Of a DNA stretch of 64,000 nt, positions 23,629 to 34,324 are shown in pieces. Under the pieces are notes generated by a model. It did not search any database. It was not told where the DNA came from and was given only the letters and a program-made list of their open reading frames with translations. Source of the DNA: Capitulum mitella (taxonomy: Eukaryota; Arthropoda; Thecostraca; Pollicipedomorpha; Pollicipedidae); assembly GCA_030062745.1 (NCBI GenBank), contig CP099851.1, positions 7,876,393 through 7,940,392 of the forward strand. Direction: 5' to 3'. The position numbers and the translations under genes were made by a program. How positions within the stretch are numbered: the stretch's first letter is position 1; the number at the start of each line of letters is the position of its first letter.

Positions 23629-24144
23629 ATGAGCCGCGCGCCCTGCTGCCCGCTGCAGCCGACCTCTGCCGAGGCCAGCGGACTGCCGAGCCGCGCGGCG
23701 ACGGCGCCGGGGTGGCGGCGGCCGCCGCTGCTCCGCTGTCGCTCCTGCGCCGGCCCCGTGGGTCTGAGTCCGTCGGGCAGCGGCCGCCGCACGTCTGACC
23801 TGCCGCCGCCGGCCGCCAGCAGGAGGGTGCACCGTTCCGTCTCCTTCCAGCTGCCGGACGACGAGGACGAGGCGGCGCGCGGCCGGCTGGCGGCGCTGGC
23901 GCAGAGCCTCAAGCGGCTGACGCTGGCCGCGGCCGCCGCCGGCGCCAGCCGGCCCGCCAAGCCCGACAAGCCGGCCAAGCGGATCCTGCGCCAGCCGGTG
24001 CCGCACGTGTACCTGCGCGGAGCCTCCGGCCTGCCCACGCAGCGCGTGCCGCTCAGTTCCGTACACGCCCTGCAGGGTCGCCTGCCAGTCGGCGCCCACC
24101 CGGGCTCACTGCCGGGTGGGAGCAGAGGGCGCAGGGAGTTTTGA
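23629..24144 (+). CDS. uncharacterised protein with RVxF-type PP1-docking motif
   Basis: A GC-rich frame of 171 codons with a near-ideal start context (GCCACCGCC before ATG). The N-terminal part is Pro/Ser/Ala/Arg-rich and probably disordered. Residues 69-73 read RSVSF, matching the [RK]-x-V-x-F motif for protein phosphatase 1, and an acidic run DDEDE follows at 77-81, a common arrangement in PP1 regulators. Residues 84-105 (GRLAALAQSLKRLTLAAAAA) could form a helix. There is no CBM21 or other known domain, so glycogen targeting cannot be claimed. The frame ends at a TGA, but a donor-like GG|GTGGGA near 24116 means it might be a first exon. Its composition matches the two certain coding regions of this window. 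The long frame on the opposite strand is a shadow. Confidence 0.5.
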   Translation: MSRAPCCPLQPTSAEASGLPSRAATAPGWRRPPLLRCRSCAGPVGLSPSGSGRRTSDLPPPAASRRVHRSVSFQLPDDEDEAARGRLAALAQSLKRLTLAAAAAGASRPAKPDKPAKRILRQPVPHVYLRGASGLPTQRVPLSSVHALQGRLPVGAHPGSLPGGSRGRREF

Positions 24145-24655
24145 ACGCTGCAGGCAGCGACAATCGAGGGTCGTGGTCGCAATGTTGACGGACTTTTTCT
24201 CAAAATTACAACGGTCTCATTAACATATGAACTCTTTGTGCGCGACAGCCAGAAGCTGGTGTTATTTTGGTGGAGATTTGTGGAGATTTAAGGCCAATAT
24301 ATGACTTATGTGCCATGCGTTACGTAACTGATCATAAAGCCAACGTTGCAAAGCATCGTGAAGGAATACGCATGTCACTCTTGCATGTGGTCTTATCGTA
24401 ATCAAACAACGATAGGGTGATCTCGGTCCCCAATGCTGCTGCGTCATAGGCGTCCAATGTTTTGTTGTATCTCTGCTAAGCATAACGCAGAAATCGGTCC
24501 TGGATCATGCGCCGAATGACTGAAACTGTACCGTGGTTACGTTTTCGGTCGGTGGCCGTGGCGGAGCCGCGGCCGACGCCCCACGAGTCTCGGAGCCTCC
24601 AGGACCGTTCAGCTGGTCTTCCGTGCCGTTCCCAACCCCATTTCCACCCAGGGCC

Positions 24656-24711
24656 ATGAACACGGGGGCATTCAAGACGCTGGACGTCCTGAGCCAGCCT
24701 CTGGCCGACAG
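24656..24711 (+). CDS. candidate first coding exon (MNTGAFKTLDV...)
   Basis: An ATG in good context (GGGCC before it) opens 18 codons plus two bases up to a strong donor, CAG|GTAATG. The peptide starts MNTGAFKTLDVLSQPLADR. The frame is also open upstream to 24533 in a GC-rich stretch that looks like 5'UTR, with an in-frame stop just before it. No downstream exon could be linked, and the peptide is not recognised. Confidence 0.3.
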
Positions 24712-24719
24712 GTAATGTC

Positions 24720-25949
24720 GTGTAGCTGCCAGAATGTAGAATGCCGAGCGGCCAGACGAAAAATCACCAGGGCTAAGGCCGCCAGCCTACAATAGCGATC
24801 TTCCGTTAGCGTCAGCGGCTGGCAGCCCCAGTCACGCTCGAAGGAGAAAGAGCGTTCTCCCACGTAAAGCCGACTACAGCGAACCAGCAAATGATGTGAG
24901 AGCAACAAAGGAAAAACTAACAGCGGCGCCCTGATCAGTTCTGGGACAACAGCAGGCATCGGTCGCGGTCAAAAGATTCAGAAAGTCGGGGCCAAAGAGA
25001 AGGGAGAAGCGATAGACGAAAGAGCTTAAAGACGGCGGCACGGTGCAGGACAAAAAAAAACTGCCTCGGGCAGTGTGAGCGGATGGTTCTGCCCGGGAGC
25101 AGTCCGCTGTTTTGCACTTAGCGGAACGGCGGTGAGCTGGGCTGAGTCTGGTCTTCGTGGATTCAGCCAGCATTTTTTGGCAGGAGGCGGCCGGGCCCGG
25201 CGGCCCCTGGGTCACCACCCCCTGAAGATCGCTGAATACAATGAGCTTTAAGGGCCTCACTGGAGACGCCGTGAATCATAGACCTCCAAGACTGATTTCC
25301 AGTCCAGCCTAAGGTCGTTGCAGTGCAAGACAACTAACGGATTCCCTCTGACTTGCCAGCCCACCCACCCTCTGCCCGACGGATCCGGTCACGTCGGGAT
25401 CCCGAATAATAAATGGGGGTAATGTCCCACCAGGGGCGTGTTTCTAGCGGATGCCGCACGGGAGGTCGCAGTTGTCTTAGAGTCGCCAGCTATTCCATAT
25501 GGCGGCATGCTGACAGGTTATTAATGCGCGCATATGACGGCTCTCACATGTGTGCATGCCTCTCGGTAGCTATCGCACCACGATGTGCAAATATTTCTTG
25601 GATAGCCGGTACTTTAGGTTAAGACGAGCGCGTGTGTGTCGGATCGCCGGCGGCCACCGATCATGGCGTTTATTTCTTGGTGTAGGGCATGTCGTAGTTT
25701 GACTAACGATAAGGGTTAAGAAAACACGATGTAATATTTACTTTACTAAATTTCGGAATGGACGAAAGTTATTGCCTCAAGGTCTCGTGATGAGAGACAA
25801 GCGCGCCGAGAATAACGGAGACAATGTTGGTTTAGAGCTCAGCTCACTGTGAGGCTGATGTCTAACGTTGATCCGATTCTTGTCGCTCTGATTTGTCGCC
25901 GTAGAAATATTTTTGGTCCGCTTAGTTGGACGAACCGAAGAAAAAATTA
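24720..25949. other. no recognisable gene
   Basis: Moderately GC-rich near 25060-25400, then AT-rich. The 128-codon minus frame at 24874-25260 is unrecognised. If the exon at 24656-24711 is real, part of this is its intron. Confidence 0.3.
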
Positions 25950-26378
25950 GGGTTAGTAAGTCGTCCAGTTTAGCCGTCCACAGTGAGCGGATCACTCGAG
26001 TCGTGAGGTCCGATCCGGCATCCGTATCCGATCTCTGGCGGGAGCGGTCTGAAACTAAAAATCCCGCCGCGGCTTGTTTTTGGACGTGCCATCAGACGAG
26101 GACGGCATTCGCCCCGTCTGCTGACGGCAGTCCGATGATGTCCTTCTCATCCGATCCAGCCTTTACATGGACAAATAGATATCAGTTCAGAGTTGGTAAG
26201 TCGTCCGCCTTAACCGTCCTCGGTCAGTGGATCGCTCGAATCGTGAGACCCGACCCGGCATCCGGTCACGACCTTCAACAGAAGCAGGCTAAGACCAAAA
26301 ATGCTAGCGCGGTTTGTCTTTGGACGTACGACGAGTCGAGGACGGCATGCGCTTCCGTCTGCTAACAGTAGCCCAATG
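25950..26378 (+). repeat. 240-bp tandem duplication, two units
   Basis: GTAAGTCGTCC starts at 25956 and again at 26196, exactly 240 bases later. The units stay alignable for about 180 bases, through GATC.CTCGA.TCGTGAG, GACCCGGCATCCG, TTTGTCTTTGGACGT and GAGGACGGCAT, with many substitutions. As 240 is a multiple of three, one plus-strand frame (25913-26365) stays open across both units, giving two related 80-residue peptides. I see no known domain. Confidence 0.85.
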
Positions 26379-26572
26379 AAAAGTCCACAAAATAATGTTC
26401 GGCCCGTCCTACCAGCAGATCAGTATTAACTTCAGGAAATCGCTGCGGCTAACGACTTGGTCAGGCATCAGATGTGCGTTTTTAATTTACCGCTGTTCTT
26501 CGTGGCCTAAGGCAACAGAATTGTAAGAGCGTCCTCTGCCATTTGAACCTGACGATTTGAATCCTCGATTTG

Positions 26573-26603
26573 AACCTGACGCGGGTTCAGATCGCGTCAG
26601 GTT
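26573..26603. repeat. perfect 11-bp hairpin
   Basis: AACCTGACGCG at 26573-26583 is perfectly complementary to CGCGTCAGGTT at 26593-26603, with a 9-base loop. Other CCTGACG and TTTGAACCTGACG copies lie within the preceding 50 bases. Confidence 0.8.
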
Positions 26604-26609
26604 ATTCCA

Positions 26610-27690
26610 ATGAATGCACTGTCTCACTGTCTCGCCTGTGGCTGAGGACGGCGGCCGAAATGAGGTCGGCCGAAAAACTTGGATTCTCTGTAAAAAGAAC
26701 GCTTTCATGAATGGAGGGCTGTAAGCCCATTAGAGTCCATACAATCAGTCTACGGTGCAGTAAATTATAAGCAGATTAGACTAAATTGCTCTGGTGCTGA
26801 CGAATTTCCATCTGCAGCAGGCCGCTAAAAATATAATTATTTCGGGCCGTCTCACGGCCAAAGACAGTATTGTTGGGTTTTATCAGATTTAAGGAAGGAT
26901 ATTCATTTTCTACGATCGTTAAAACACCGTCAGTGGAAAGACTGAATATTTTTAATACAATATTCCATTGAATTAACTGAAATTATTGCTAGGGACGTTC
27001 GCCACAGGCCCAAACTAAGGCAACCGAATTAGCCAGCGTAATGTAATAGCCGGCTTCAGGTTCGACCGGTGAATGATTATTTATCACGACTAACATGGTA
27101 TGGCATTACAGTTCCGGATTTGTTTAAAAAAATGGCGCTTCAACCGGGAATGGCGCTTGAATGGCGCTTCCGACCGGGAATAGTTCCCTTTCTGCAGTAT
27201 CACATTTTTAAAATAAACGTTGCACATCTGAGTAAAATAGATGTCAGATCGACGGAAGTGACGGAGCATGCCCGTGCCACTTAATGTCAGTGATGGGTCA
27301 TCATCCCTTGGTATCCTCCATCCCCTCCCCGCACCCGATTGGCTGTGTAGCGCTTATTTCATGATCTGTCCAGTGAACGGAATCGGTACCGTAAAATTAA
27401 GCGAAATTGGCAGTAACGGGAATCGTGAAGTGTCGATTTTTTGGAAAGCTCCCGCTCGCAGAATGTCGGCGTTTGTCAGAAATCACAGCACACATCCTTT
27501 TAAGAGTGTCAACGCAGATTGAAACGAACAAAGCAAATGAGTATGGCCCGACAGAAATCGTCCATTTAGCATCACAAACGAGGTCCCGTGACGCACGTTA
27601 TTATGACCCGCCGTCCGCGGGTCGACAGATGACCGCGCGGAGTGTCAGGGTAGGCGCGTGGCGGCCGGCCGGCGCTGAACGCCCGCGGCA
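26610..27690. other. no recognisable gene
   Basis: Mixed-composition sequence. A short ATGGCGCTT...CCGACCGGGAAT repetition lies around 27130-27180. No supported exon. Confidence 0.35.
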
Positions 27691-27790
27691 GATGACGTCA
27701 CTGAGGAGAGCCGAGGGAGGCCCAGAGGTTGGTCATGCGTGACGATTGGCTGACTGGTCACGTCAGCCATAGGAGATTGGTGACGTCACG
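27690..27790. promoter_or_regulatory. promoter-like cluster: two CRE palindromes and two inverted CCAAT boxes
   Basis: TGACGTCA occurs at 27693-27700 and 27781-27788. ATTGG (inverted CCAAT) occurs at 27745-27749 and at 27776-27780, the latter directly touching the second CRE. TCACGTCA-like half-sites lie between. The surrounding 27600-27830 is CpG-rich. CRE next to CCAAT is a classical CREB/ATF plus NF-Y promoter arrangement. The plus-strand frame that follows (to 28109) is unrecognised, so the target gene is unknown. Confidence 0.45.
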
Positions 27791-28190
27791 ACGGGGGCCG
27801 AAGGCTCGAGTTTACGCACGAAGAGTGATGACTGCAATAGGAGACAGAATTCCCGGTGCGTCGCGGCGACTGGACATAGAAAAGACGACAAACGTCATTG
27901 GACAATACGAGACAAGCCATTTGAGACGCGAACGACAAAAAGGGGCAAAAATGTGCCAGCCTTGGGGGATTTCTCTCAAGCCGTGTCGTCAAGATGAGTC
28001 ACTGAAAACAGAGTCCCCGATTCAAGAGATACCTCGCCGTAACCAACAGCACGGGTCGTGGGTCTCGGTCGCGGGCCAGGATCTTCAGCACAGGCCATCA
28101 GTCTGGTGACCTTCCGCAGAAATAAGGCGTGCAGCATCAAGCCAGATAATCAGTTTTTACTTAAACTCAGTTCGCTATTGGACTCAGTAA

Positions 28191-28930
28191 TTAACCCGCA
28201 CCCGAATGGCAGTGGGCGCCACGCACGCCCGACTGGGGGGGATGGTTGACCGCCCTACCTCTAACTCGCGGACGGTTGATCCCGCGGTAAAAACAAGCAC
28301 ACCGTTGAAAAGCTGGTGACGAGTAGAACTCAAAACTGGCTCCATTATTAACTTTGGATAATATGCAAGCTTTTTATGCCCTATACGTTTTATCACAGCC
28401 GACTAAACGACACCTAAAAACGGCCTGGATCTCAAGGGCTATGATTAATAAAGTCTAGGTAAAGGTACCAACGAATGAGCGAAGGTTCGCAGATGGCGGT
28501 ACAAGTCTATTTTTGTTTTGTTTAATATATTCGCGGAAACATTGAATCAAAGAGACAGCAGTATTCGCGCCACTGCACGGCGGGCTCCGGTGTCGAACGC
28601 GGGATGTAATTAACGATAACTAATTTTAGCGTTCCTTTATTTTGACGGCATAAGCCTTGCCAAATGGTGTCTTTTAATGCTAGTGATTCTTGTGATGGTT
28701 TTCCGTGCCTGAGTTCTGGAACAATTGAGTATATATTAATCTCCACAACTGAAGGGGCTTTATTCGAAAACCCTGTTTACTTCCAAAAGATGCAGTTTCT
28801 GAAGGTTTTTGAGGTGCTTGGTATTTGCAACTGCAGGAGCCAATTCCACTTTTTCTATCCGTTTTAAGTAATTCACCGCCGATTTTGACGGCGGTGCATT
28901 TTGGCTCATAATAGTTATTGTTGTACATGT
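28191..28930 (+). mobile_element. TTAACCCGC-family element, copy 2 (right end missing)
   Basis: Starts with an intact TTAACCCGC at 28191. It follows the full copy at 39999 through CTAACTCGCGGACGGTTGAT, GCTTTTTATGCCCTATA, TTGTGATGGTTTTCC and GACGGCGGTGCATTTTGGCTCA. The match stops near 28930 at a (TA)n(TG)n microsatellite, so the last 470 bases or so are lost. Confidence 0.8.
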
Positions 28931-28941
28931 TTTATTCGCAT

Positions 28942-28945
<4 letters not shown>

Positions 28946-29011
<66 letters not shown>
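28946..29011. repeat. compound microsatellite (TA)n(TG)n
   Basis: About 30 bases of TA and about 30 bases of TG, separated by ACATA. It replaces the lost right part of the preceding transposon copy. Confidence 0.95.
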
Positions 29012-29015
<4 letters not shown>

Positions 29016-29379
29016 TTCTGTTATGTGCGTTTCATACGGAAAATTCTGCGCAAAAAAAGTTTGAGTCATTGACGCAAGGCGCCATCTAGTTTCAGCTCCT
29101 AATTGCCAGTCTTGGACGCGTTGCTATTCAAAGCATACATCCACATTATCTCTTAGACCAAATCAAGAAGCGTCTTTATGGCTTATTATCATTCAGTATT
29201 GACTATCACATAGGTACGAAGAACCCAATACGCCGTTATCAATGCTACTATGGAACTTTCCTTCAAACACAGTTTGCTGATTATTTAGACTGCTACTTCC
29301 AGGCTTAGATCATGACCTATGACCATGAATTCAATAGTTGTCGTCCATCCCTCTGCGAGTAAAGCTTCCCCTAACTGAG

Positions 29380-29545
29380 GAGCCGTGATCGGCAGCTCAG
29401 CCAGGAAAGCGTCAGTTTCCCGTCCTGGCAACAAGGCTTCGAATCGCCCCGGTGACCGGTGCATGGCCCGCGAGGCAGCTGGCGTATGGCCGTCAGAGGT
29501 TTACGCTGACTGTCATGTGGCCATGGCTTCCGTTGGCGGCTTGTC
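29380..29545 (+). mobile_element. tRNA-derived SINE, copy 1
   Basis: Box A-like GGCAGCTCAGCCAGG at about 29391 and box B GGCTTCGAATC at 29435-29445 have tRNA-like spacing, but the cloverleaf stems do not pair. A non-tRNA tail follows, with GGCCCGCGAGGCAGCTGGC and ACGCTGACTG. The same tail blocks follow the tRNA-like head at about 49.2 kb on the other strand, which supports a real SINE family. Confidence 0.6.
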
Positions 29546-29569
29546 AACATAACCTGGAATCGCGCGACA

Positions 29570-32500
29570 TAGATAAGAGTTCAGAACTGCACTAAGTTGG
29601 CGATGTCTAGCTCGGAGTCTGAAACCAATCATCGAACTAGCAAGTAATTTGAAAAAAGAACGACTGAAAATGCATGAATCCAAGCAACTAGCCTCACCAT
29701 CGCATTCTGCAACAATCGACTATGATAACTAATGTAAATCGAGCGCTGGGTAAGTTGAGCTGCGAAGAATATGGTTTCATCAAACCGTTCTGTCTAACCT
29801 CATGCTGTGAAGCAGATGAGTCGTGATCCGTGCCAGACAACATTAACTCTCTCCCGCACTTGCTATTTCGCCATCCTAGAACGCACTTGGGGGGTGGCTG
29901 CCACCCCGAGCCATTCGTCCCCTAACTGAGATAGAGCCTCGCGACAGAGACCAGCGGATTGCCAAGAGCGTGCTGAAACTAACGGTGCCCGATTTGACCT
30001 TCTTGGGACAACTTCTGACCTTCTAGGTTATGTTAAACAAAAAAATGTTTTTTGCGCTAAAAACGGAACGTCTCGCACCGTAGTCCCCATCTAGCCACGC
30101 CAAAACCTGCGTTGGAGAAAGTGGTCGCAGTATGTCCGAGTGGAGGAAAAACATCAGAAAATAGCCATTATGCATCTCACAAAGCACACATATGACACGC
30201 AAATCCAAGCCAAAACGGAAAACATGTCATATGATGTTGATGATGATGCGTCACATCAGCATGACACGGAGCACAACATATACGGGAAAATACACACATT
30301 TTCTCGCACACAACAAGTGCAGAAAAAAGGAACATAAGTCAGTATTATTAGTATAGATTATCATTATCACTCTTACACAAACAGAACAGAAGCCAACAAC
30401 CAAGAAAAATGCAGGGACGGATCTTACCTTCGATTAACGGCTTTCACCCCTACCATGACAAAACTCACATATCATCAAGTAGTCAGACGCGGAGACACAC
30501 AGTTACATCACGAGCGGAACTTTCTATTTTATTTTTCAGGGTAGCGATTTGTGTGTTTCTATCTCTTTCGACAACGACCCGAGGAAGGCCCTCAGACAGG
30601 ACCGAAACCGGTCTAATAAAGATCAAGACCAGATTTCGCGGTTCTACATTCGACGTATTTATGCATATTTAGGTATCAACGCAGTCTTGAGCAGCTTTGT
30701 TGATCATGATTTCATATCACAGCATCACCATTATTTATGCCATACCACATCACAATGAAACAATGATGAACATGAACACTTTTGTTGTCTTTGGAAAGTC
30801 ACCGTTTGGCCCATAAAAAACTCGCAGTCAAGGATATCTGAAAAATGTTGTCGGAATACTTAAGGCTTGTAAAAAATAAATTTAAAACCTTCGTATTTGG
30901 AGTATGAAAAGCTCAGCTTATGATCATGAGTGAAGAAACTGCAACAAACCTATCTTCCGCTAACATTCTGAGTGAAATAGACAACGAATGAATATCGTCC
31001 TCTGTCCTTTATAACATTTTTGCTCGCCAGGTGATGAACTTATTTCGGGGTATGCTTAATTAACAAGTAGGCGATTAGTTTTTGGACAAAACTAAAACCT
31101 CCAAAACTTTTTCCCACGAAAGTCAAGCCGTCATACTGGGTATGTGAATAATGCACGACAGGCATCACATACTTTTAGCCGAGCAGTCTGCTCAGACCGA
31201 AACGATCTACAACTCGCACGCGCTCGCCGAATTACGATATCACTTTTTGCGGATTTACTCACTTATGGATTATATCGTTATCCCGATACAACGTTTCAGC
31301 TACAGGTCAGGGACCAACACCCCATCAGCGTTATATATCTTTGTTCGTCAACACCTCAGGAATTCTCAGTGGGACGCAAGCGAATCACGTTGAGTGAGTT
31401 ACCATCCCGGCTCACGTCAGGCGCGTTTGCCTCTTCTAGAAAGTATAGCGTGTTTCGGGTGCAGTGAGCAGCTGCCAAGTCCAACCAAAAGACGTAGCAG
31501 CTATTGGAGTAATGCCAAACTATGAAATGTAGTCATACTCGTCGCTGACGCTTATTGGAATGGATGGCCTGTTCACATTGCTCCGACTAGGCCATATGAC
31601 ACCATCTGACTGGTCGCGTCTCTCCTCTTGCTGAGCTGGCCATCCATATTGGCAGCTCCCTAGGAAAGTTGTTGCTAGGGCAATATTGCCACTCCTCTTG
31701 GACACCTTCCCTGCTCTGATGTAGTACTGAGCTAGGTCGCATGCCGTATCATTTCCGTAATGGTATCCCTTGTCAGCCATCATAACGTCTATACCCCTCA
31801 CCCGCCATTAGGATTCTTCAGGAAGGTCGGCGCAAGCCTGTTTTGGGTCCCTTTCTATTTGAATGTTACCTTGGGTGTCTTACGTTGGGCGTCTTTGTTG
31901 TTTTTCTGTATTTACATGTTGTATTTTCATTAGTACTGAAATGTAACTCCGAATGATGGGGAGTCTTTGAGCTAGTAAACATTGGACCACGCAAACTTTG
32001 CTGGTGGTAGCCCGAACTAGAACTCCCCTCTTCTCGGTCCCCATTTTACACTTCTGCCTGCCTTTTTGCCGTGGTGTGCATTGTTAACATCCCCTCTGGT
32101 CTCCAACTTATTAACGATGTTATGCAGTTCTGACCTAACTGTGCCCATCAATGTAAAATGAAACAAGACATCATTTCGGCAACTTCGGATGTTCTTTTAC
32201 GAACTTCGCGATAAATGCGCGAACATCCGTTTTTGTCGAGGGAGCAATGTCAGCTAATGTTATGAGGTATCAACCTAAATTTTCGTGCGCACATCCACAG
32301 CATTTGGTTCTTTTCACAGTGAAAATATCGCACAAATTCCCCCCTTCTTAGTGAAAATATCCGTATCAAATATATATATTATCCTTTTGTCCAAAACTTA
32401 ACCGCCGAGCCATTGTATAGGATTGATTGTACGAAAAAACATATTTCGGCATACCTTGAAATGCTTTTGTCAGTGGATCAGTTAATTATCGTATTCTGTA

Positions 32501-34320
32501 GTCAAAGGACCCACTGTATGCATTTCTGTGTATGTCATGTAAGACTCATGTAGCGCGCAATATAAACAATAAATCTAGTCTAAGTGGAGAACGGCTTAGA
32601 ATAAATCTGAACATCATTAAAGCTGTTCGGAGTCAAACTGGATCGGAAACGACTCTTTGTGGAACACATTTATTTCGTTTGTAAAGTTACAAAATCCGAT
32701 TCGAGTCAGAATAAAATCAAACCTTGCAAGCAATGAATCAAAAGTAAGATCAACTCACAAAAACTCAAATTAAACACTACATACTTGAGGCACCACTGGT
32801 GCCGTCATTTGCAAGTAAATGTGTTGTTTGAAATTCATTGAAATCATGCTGGCGGTGTTCATTTCGAGAAATAGACTCTGGCCACATTGCTAATCAACAT
32901 CGATTGCTTTTATTATTTCTTTCCGTCATCGGGATATCATTTCGCTATTTTCAGGCCTGCATGCATCGTTGCTACGTCCGTAGAAGTCTGCACTTCTAAT
33001 TTTAAAAAACCATGCCAGTTAAACAGTTGGTTGACGAAATATGAAAGTTTATGACAGGGGCAAGAGGTCGTTCTGTTTGATGACTGTGAAGAATTGTCAA
33101 TCGTGACTGGAGTGTCCACGATACGATCTGCTGTCAAGGCCCGAGAGCACGGGTGAAAATAAGCGACACGAACGGGCGGTTGTCAACACTGCTTTCTCTG
33201 CGCCATAGATCTCGTAATTTGTGGTGTGGAACCAATACCGTTAACACTGACTAGGTGATGAAGAGCGCAATGAACCATATGCGGTTTTCGTGGAACTCCA
33301 CTGGGTTTATCAGACGTCCCCAGCATAATGACATGCCTTGAGTGCATTACTAAGCCACTGTTGCATGAATTTGGCTCGGGGCTGTGCCGGGATATTCTTG
33401 GCTGGCGTGGATTGTCGTTACAGGAGAAGCTTTATTTGGCATTCCGGGAAAAGCCATCGGTGATATTAACAGCATGGCGTAATTTCGCCGAATTTACTCT
33501 ACCAAGCTGCGTCTAGGAAGCTGTATGCATACTGCGGATCCGCTTAGGTTCTCGACGCCACATTGCCAATACAGTGGTGTTCTAGCCCACATGCCTGACT
33601 TTTCAGTCCTACTTGGCAAAGGGCGAAACTTGCACAACGTGAAACGTGCAGTAGCCAGTCTGATGTATTTTGTACGTCCCGCAAAATATTAACATGAGGT
33701 TGATAGGTATTGTCCATTCTTACACTGCAGGAACAACGGTGAGGGGTACGGGAAATACATATACACCCGTCTAATTATTGGTGCGGGAAACACACAGTAG
33801 TTTGTACTGAGGGCTTTGTACCCTCGATCTCTCAGCCATTGGCAGGGCGTTCATCTCGAGACTAATAGAAAACACATTTCTAATCAAGCACTTCAAAGGA
33901 CGTTGGTTTCCTTTCGTTTGGGTACCGCATCACTCATGACTTAAAAAAGCGAAAACATTAATTAATTATCCATTTTGCGGAACATTTACTTCTTGGGACT
34001 ACGGAACACCTTTTTTACGGATATACGCCATAACTTTCCGCGGCATGGCAGGCGGAGGTTATTAGCCATGTGCTGAAGATTCCAAAACATTTGCCGGATA
34101 CGTGGGCCGGTTTTTCTATTTTGCCTGCCAAATTTATTTTGAGCCTACATGGTGTTTTTAAGTTGTCAAGTAGTTTTTGACATTTTTGCTATGAACACTT
34201 GTCATTGGTATTTATGACGACGATTTGACGAAATAGCATATATTTTCTCAATTACATGACAATCATGTCAACGGTATATAACGATTGTTATAACTGGACA
34301 GTTTCTAAAACAGAATGTTC
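29570..34320. other. no recognisable gene
   Basis: A long stretch without a supportable gene. Near 30580-30620, GAGGAAGGCCCTCAGACAGG precedes CCGAAACCGGTC and AATAAA, which resembles a retroelement 3' end but cannot be assigned. The minus frame at 31520-31801 (starts MRGIDVMMADKG) and the plus frame at 33328-33516 look protein-like but match nothing I know. Confidence 0.35.
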
Positions 34321-34324
34321 CATC

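Noticed and set aside
23325..24203. 292- and 186-codon minus-strand frames opposite the 23629 gene
   Set aside because: Same GC-bias artefact; the plus-strand frame has the better start context, a known motif and an upstream promoter-like island.
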